From Anarhynchus alexandrinus (Eukaryota > Chordata > Aves > Charadriiformes > Charadriidae), in NCBI GenBank assembly GCA_008711295.1, contig VUYV01000593.1, positions 188,176-252,175 on the forward strand: a stretch of 64,000 bases of DNA, in the 5' to 3' direction. The translations under genes were made by a program, and so were the position numbers. How positions within the stretch are numbered: the stretch's first letter is position 1; each line of letters starts with the position of its first letter. Below are positions 61,901-64,000 of the stretch, piece by piece. The notes beneath the pieces were generated by a model. The model had not been told where the DNA came from and did no database searches. It was given only the letters and a program-made list of their open reading frames with translations.

Positions 61901-62035
61901 TCAGGTCTCCTGCTGTCCTTGGGAAAGAAACGGAGGTGTGCGGGCAGGGAAGCCCGAGGGAATCTGAACAGCCCCCTCAGAACATTTTCTCTGCTCAAGT
62001 CTTCTGCCACCGTTAAACGTATGCCAGAAAAAAAC
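58944..62035. other. Probable ARSJ intron 1, no gene feature
   Basis: AT-rich. A hairpin-forming inverted repeat lies at 60836-60865 and a T-rich tract at about 61747-61764. Confidence 0.5.
60836..60865. repeat. Inverted repeat, 10-bp arms
   Basis: CTAACCTGGT and ACCAGGTTAG are perfect reverse complements around a 10-base loop. Confidence 0.85.
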
Positions 62036-62199
62036 CCAGAGAGGTTGTTGAGGCCCCAACCCTGGAGGTGTTCAAGGCCAGGCTGGACATGGCCTTGGGC
62101 AGCCTGGTCTAGTGGGAGGTGTCCCTGCCTGTGGCAGGGGGGTTGGACTAGATGATCTTCAAGGTCCTTTCTAACCTAAGCCATTCTATGATTCTATGA
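62036..62199 (+). mobile_element. CR1 LINE 3'-end fragment (first of a head-to-tail pair)
   Basis: It runs from CCCAGAGAGGTTGTTGAGGC to CCATTCTATGATTCTATGA, with GGTTGGACTAGATGATC in place of the AACTCGATGATC of the young copies. Confidence 0.95.
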
Positions 62200-62218
62200 A
62201 AACCTCTATGAATCTATC

Positions 62219-62375
62219 AGGTTGTGGCTGCCCCATCCCTGGAGGTATCCAAGGCCAGGTTGGACAGGGCTTGGAGCAACCTGGGCTGGTGGGAGGTGTC
62301 CCTGCCCAGGGCAGGGGGGTGGAACTGAATGATCTTCAAGGTCCCTTCCAACCCAAACCATTCTATGATTGTATG
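62219..62375 (+). mobile_element. CR1 LINE 3'-end fragment (second of the pair)
   Basis: It runs from GGTTGTGGCTGCCCCATCCC to CCATTCTATGATTGTATGA. It differs from its neighbour (CAACCTGGGCTGGTGGGAGG, as in the copy at 468), so it is a separate insertion rather than a local duplication. Confidence 0.95.
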
Positions 62376-63014
62376 ATCATTTACCCATTTTTATCTCCTA
62401 GGCTTGTAACTTTAAGATTTTGGGGGGACAGGCGGGTTATGAATGTCGATGGATCAGAGACACAAATGTAACATTAAAAACAGAATGTGAGCTCTGAACC
62501 TTTGCAGACTTTCACTGCGTCGGCGCACATAAAACAAACCTGAAGTTTTCACAAGCAGACATGCACACGTTCATTTCATCTTCAGCTGTATTCCTTGAAT
62601 TTTTACATGCTTATAAATCAGAGCAGAAAAATACCCACTTCTAAATGCAGTGTTTACATAAAAAGTCTAACTCCAATTATTTACCGTTTCATCACTCTGG
62701 CAGTGCTACTGCAAACATTGCACTGAAAAGATTCTAAATCTTGCCCCACTTTCCTCTTTTTCAGGGTCGTGGTGGGGCTTTCTGTGTGTTTAAATCAGCT
62801 AAGGCTCCTCCATCAAATACAGGAAAAGAACAGGAAAAAAAGTAGCGATTTATTCGTGGACTAATAATGTTAGTTTTAGTCCAATTACCTTTTTCCGAGG
62901 ATCTACAGGAGTTGAGGTATCCCTGGTTTAACCGAGCGCCATTTGGATTTTGATGCATTAACTCAACCTCAAAATCATTTGAAAACTCTGACCTCATGCA
63001 AGCCTGGACATTCG
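62376..63014. other. Probable ARSJ intron 1, no feature
   Basis: AT-rich single-copy-looking sequence with no gene signal. Confidence 0.5.
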
Positions 63015-63234
63015 GTCATTAGGAAGAAGTTTTTCACTTTGAGGGTGTTGAGGCACTGGCACAGGTTGCCCAGAGAGGTTGTTGATGCCCCATCCCTGGA
63101 GGTGTTCAAGGCCAGGCTGGACGTGGCCTTGGGCAGCCTGGTCTGGTGGGAGGTGTCCCTGCCTATGGCAGGGGGGTTGGAACTCGATGGTCTTCAAGGT
63201 CCTTTCCAACCTAAACCATTCTATGATTCTATGA
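63015..63234 (+). mobile_element. CR1 LINE 3' fragment (young-looking sub-type)
   Basis: It starts CATTAGGAAGAAGTTTTTCA and ends CCATTCTATGATTCTATGA. It is nearly identical to the matching part of the copy at 37831. The frame at 62943-63464 is built largely from it. Confidence 0.96.
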
Positions 63235-64000
63235 ATGATGCCCTTGCACCGCTGCATCGCTTATACTGCAAATGCATTTTTATCATCCGGCACCTAGAAA
63301 TGCCACCGAGAGTTACGTTAACAAAAATAAACATTTATCAAGAGGGACTTCCAGCAAAATCCTCGCGGCAGTTCAGAAGCCCCGGCACGGCAACGGACCC
63401 TGCTGCTGGAAAACCAGAGAACCGAGGCAGAAAATGTAGAGGGTTTTTTTGGGGGGCTCTATAATCTGATCAATTTTGCATCTCAAGGATACGCACCAGC
63501 TCTACCCTCTTTTATCTTCCCAGCTCCTGCTGACGCAACCGGCACCCCGGGGAGCCAGGCAGAGCTCGGTGAACAGCGGGAAAGAAACCCTGGTCTCTCG
63601 AGCTGCTACCTTTAAAGGGAAAATAACCGACGGTGGAACCAAGCTGGGAAGAGAAAAGAAACACAAACCTTTATCTGCGTTTCCTCCGGGTTACTCTCCC
63701 CGGCTGCAAGGGCAGGGAAAAATAAAATAAAAAAAATCCTATAACGAAACTCAAGCAGAAGTTTCAAACTTTAAATCACCCCACAAATTAAGTTGTAATT
63801 AGTATTTTCAGACACTAATTCCTTTTTTTTTAAAAAAAAAAGTTATTAAACTGGCAGCATATCCTCCACTAACCTTTCCTGTCACTGAGACAATTTATCT
63901 GCTCAGATGGGAGGACAAAAAGGATAAAGGAGGACGTGGGAGTCGGCAGCAGCTGGAATGCAGATGTGTACATGCAGCTATTGTTTTCTTTGCTCCCAGT
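63235..64000. other. Probable ARSJ intron 1, no feature
   Basis: A GC-richer stretch at about 63360-63600 contains no recognised exon; the ARSJ first-exon CxPxR motif is not found here. T and A runs lie at about 63822-63841. Confidence 0.5.

Noticed and set aside
1..64000. CRISPR arrays, rRNA or tRNA genes, endogenous retroviral genes
   Set aside because: No spaced direct repeats of CRISPR type, no cloverleaf or rRNA sequence, and no gag, pol or env-like retroviral frames were recognised; the only reverse-transcriptase fragments are CR1 LINE.

Overview
The window is nuclear DNA from a bird. Two things show this. Sixteen clear CR1 (chicken repeat 1) LINE copies and fragments carry the avian 3' signature, with the terminal ATTCTATG repeats. 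The only recognisable gene is a vertebrate arylsulfatase J exon with a canonical splice acceptor. The CR1 sub-types alone do not let me name the species. Five single N characters mark assembly joins.

Layout: 1-51 kb is gene-poor, AT-rich DNA broken up by CR1 copies, microsatellites, homopolymer runs and a few CpG-rich islets (best at about 9.26-9.60 kb). Two joins (20661 and 34802/34989) are flanked by near-perfect direct duplications and look like unmerged haplotypes or contig ends. At 53244-54645 on the minus strand lies the large terminal coding exon of ARSJ, which encodes about 466 residues of the sulfatase fold. Its probable 3' UTR runs leftwards to a first canonical polyadenylation signal near 51454. 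From 54646 to the right edge the sequence is probably ARSJ intron 1, with more CR1 copies and one N (56993) that interrupts a CR1. The first ARSJ exon, with the signal peptide and the formylglycine motif, is not in the window.

Function: ARSJ is a type I sulfatase-family hydrolase of the secretory pathway. No other protein-coding gene is supported. In mammals CAMK2D lies on the 3' side of ARSJ, but I found no CaMKII exon here. Most open reading frames in the window are CR1 reverse-transcriptase fragments, antisense shadows of ARSJ, or chance frames of the length expected in 64 kb of this composition.

A few short segments have good splice sites around an open frame and could be exons of undescribed, possibly non-coding, transcripts. 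They are listed at low confidence because such segments also occur by chance. I found no convincing evidence of a novel biological system.
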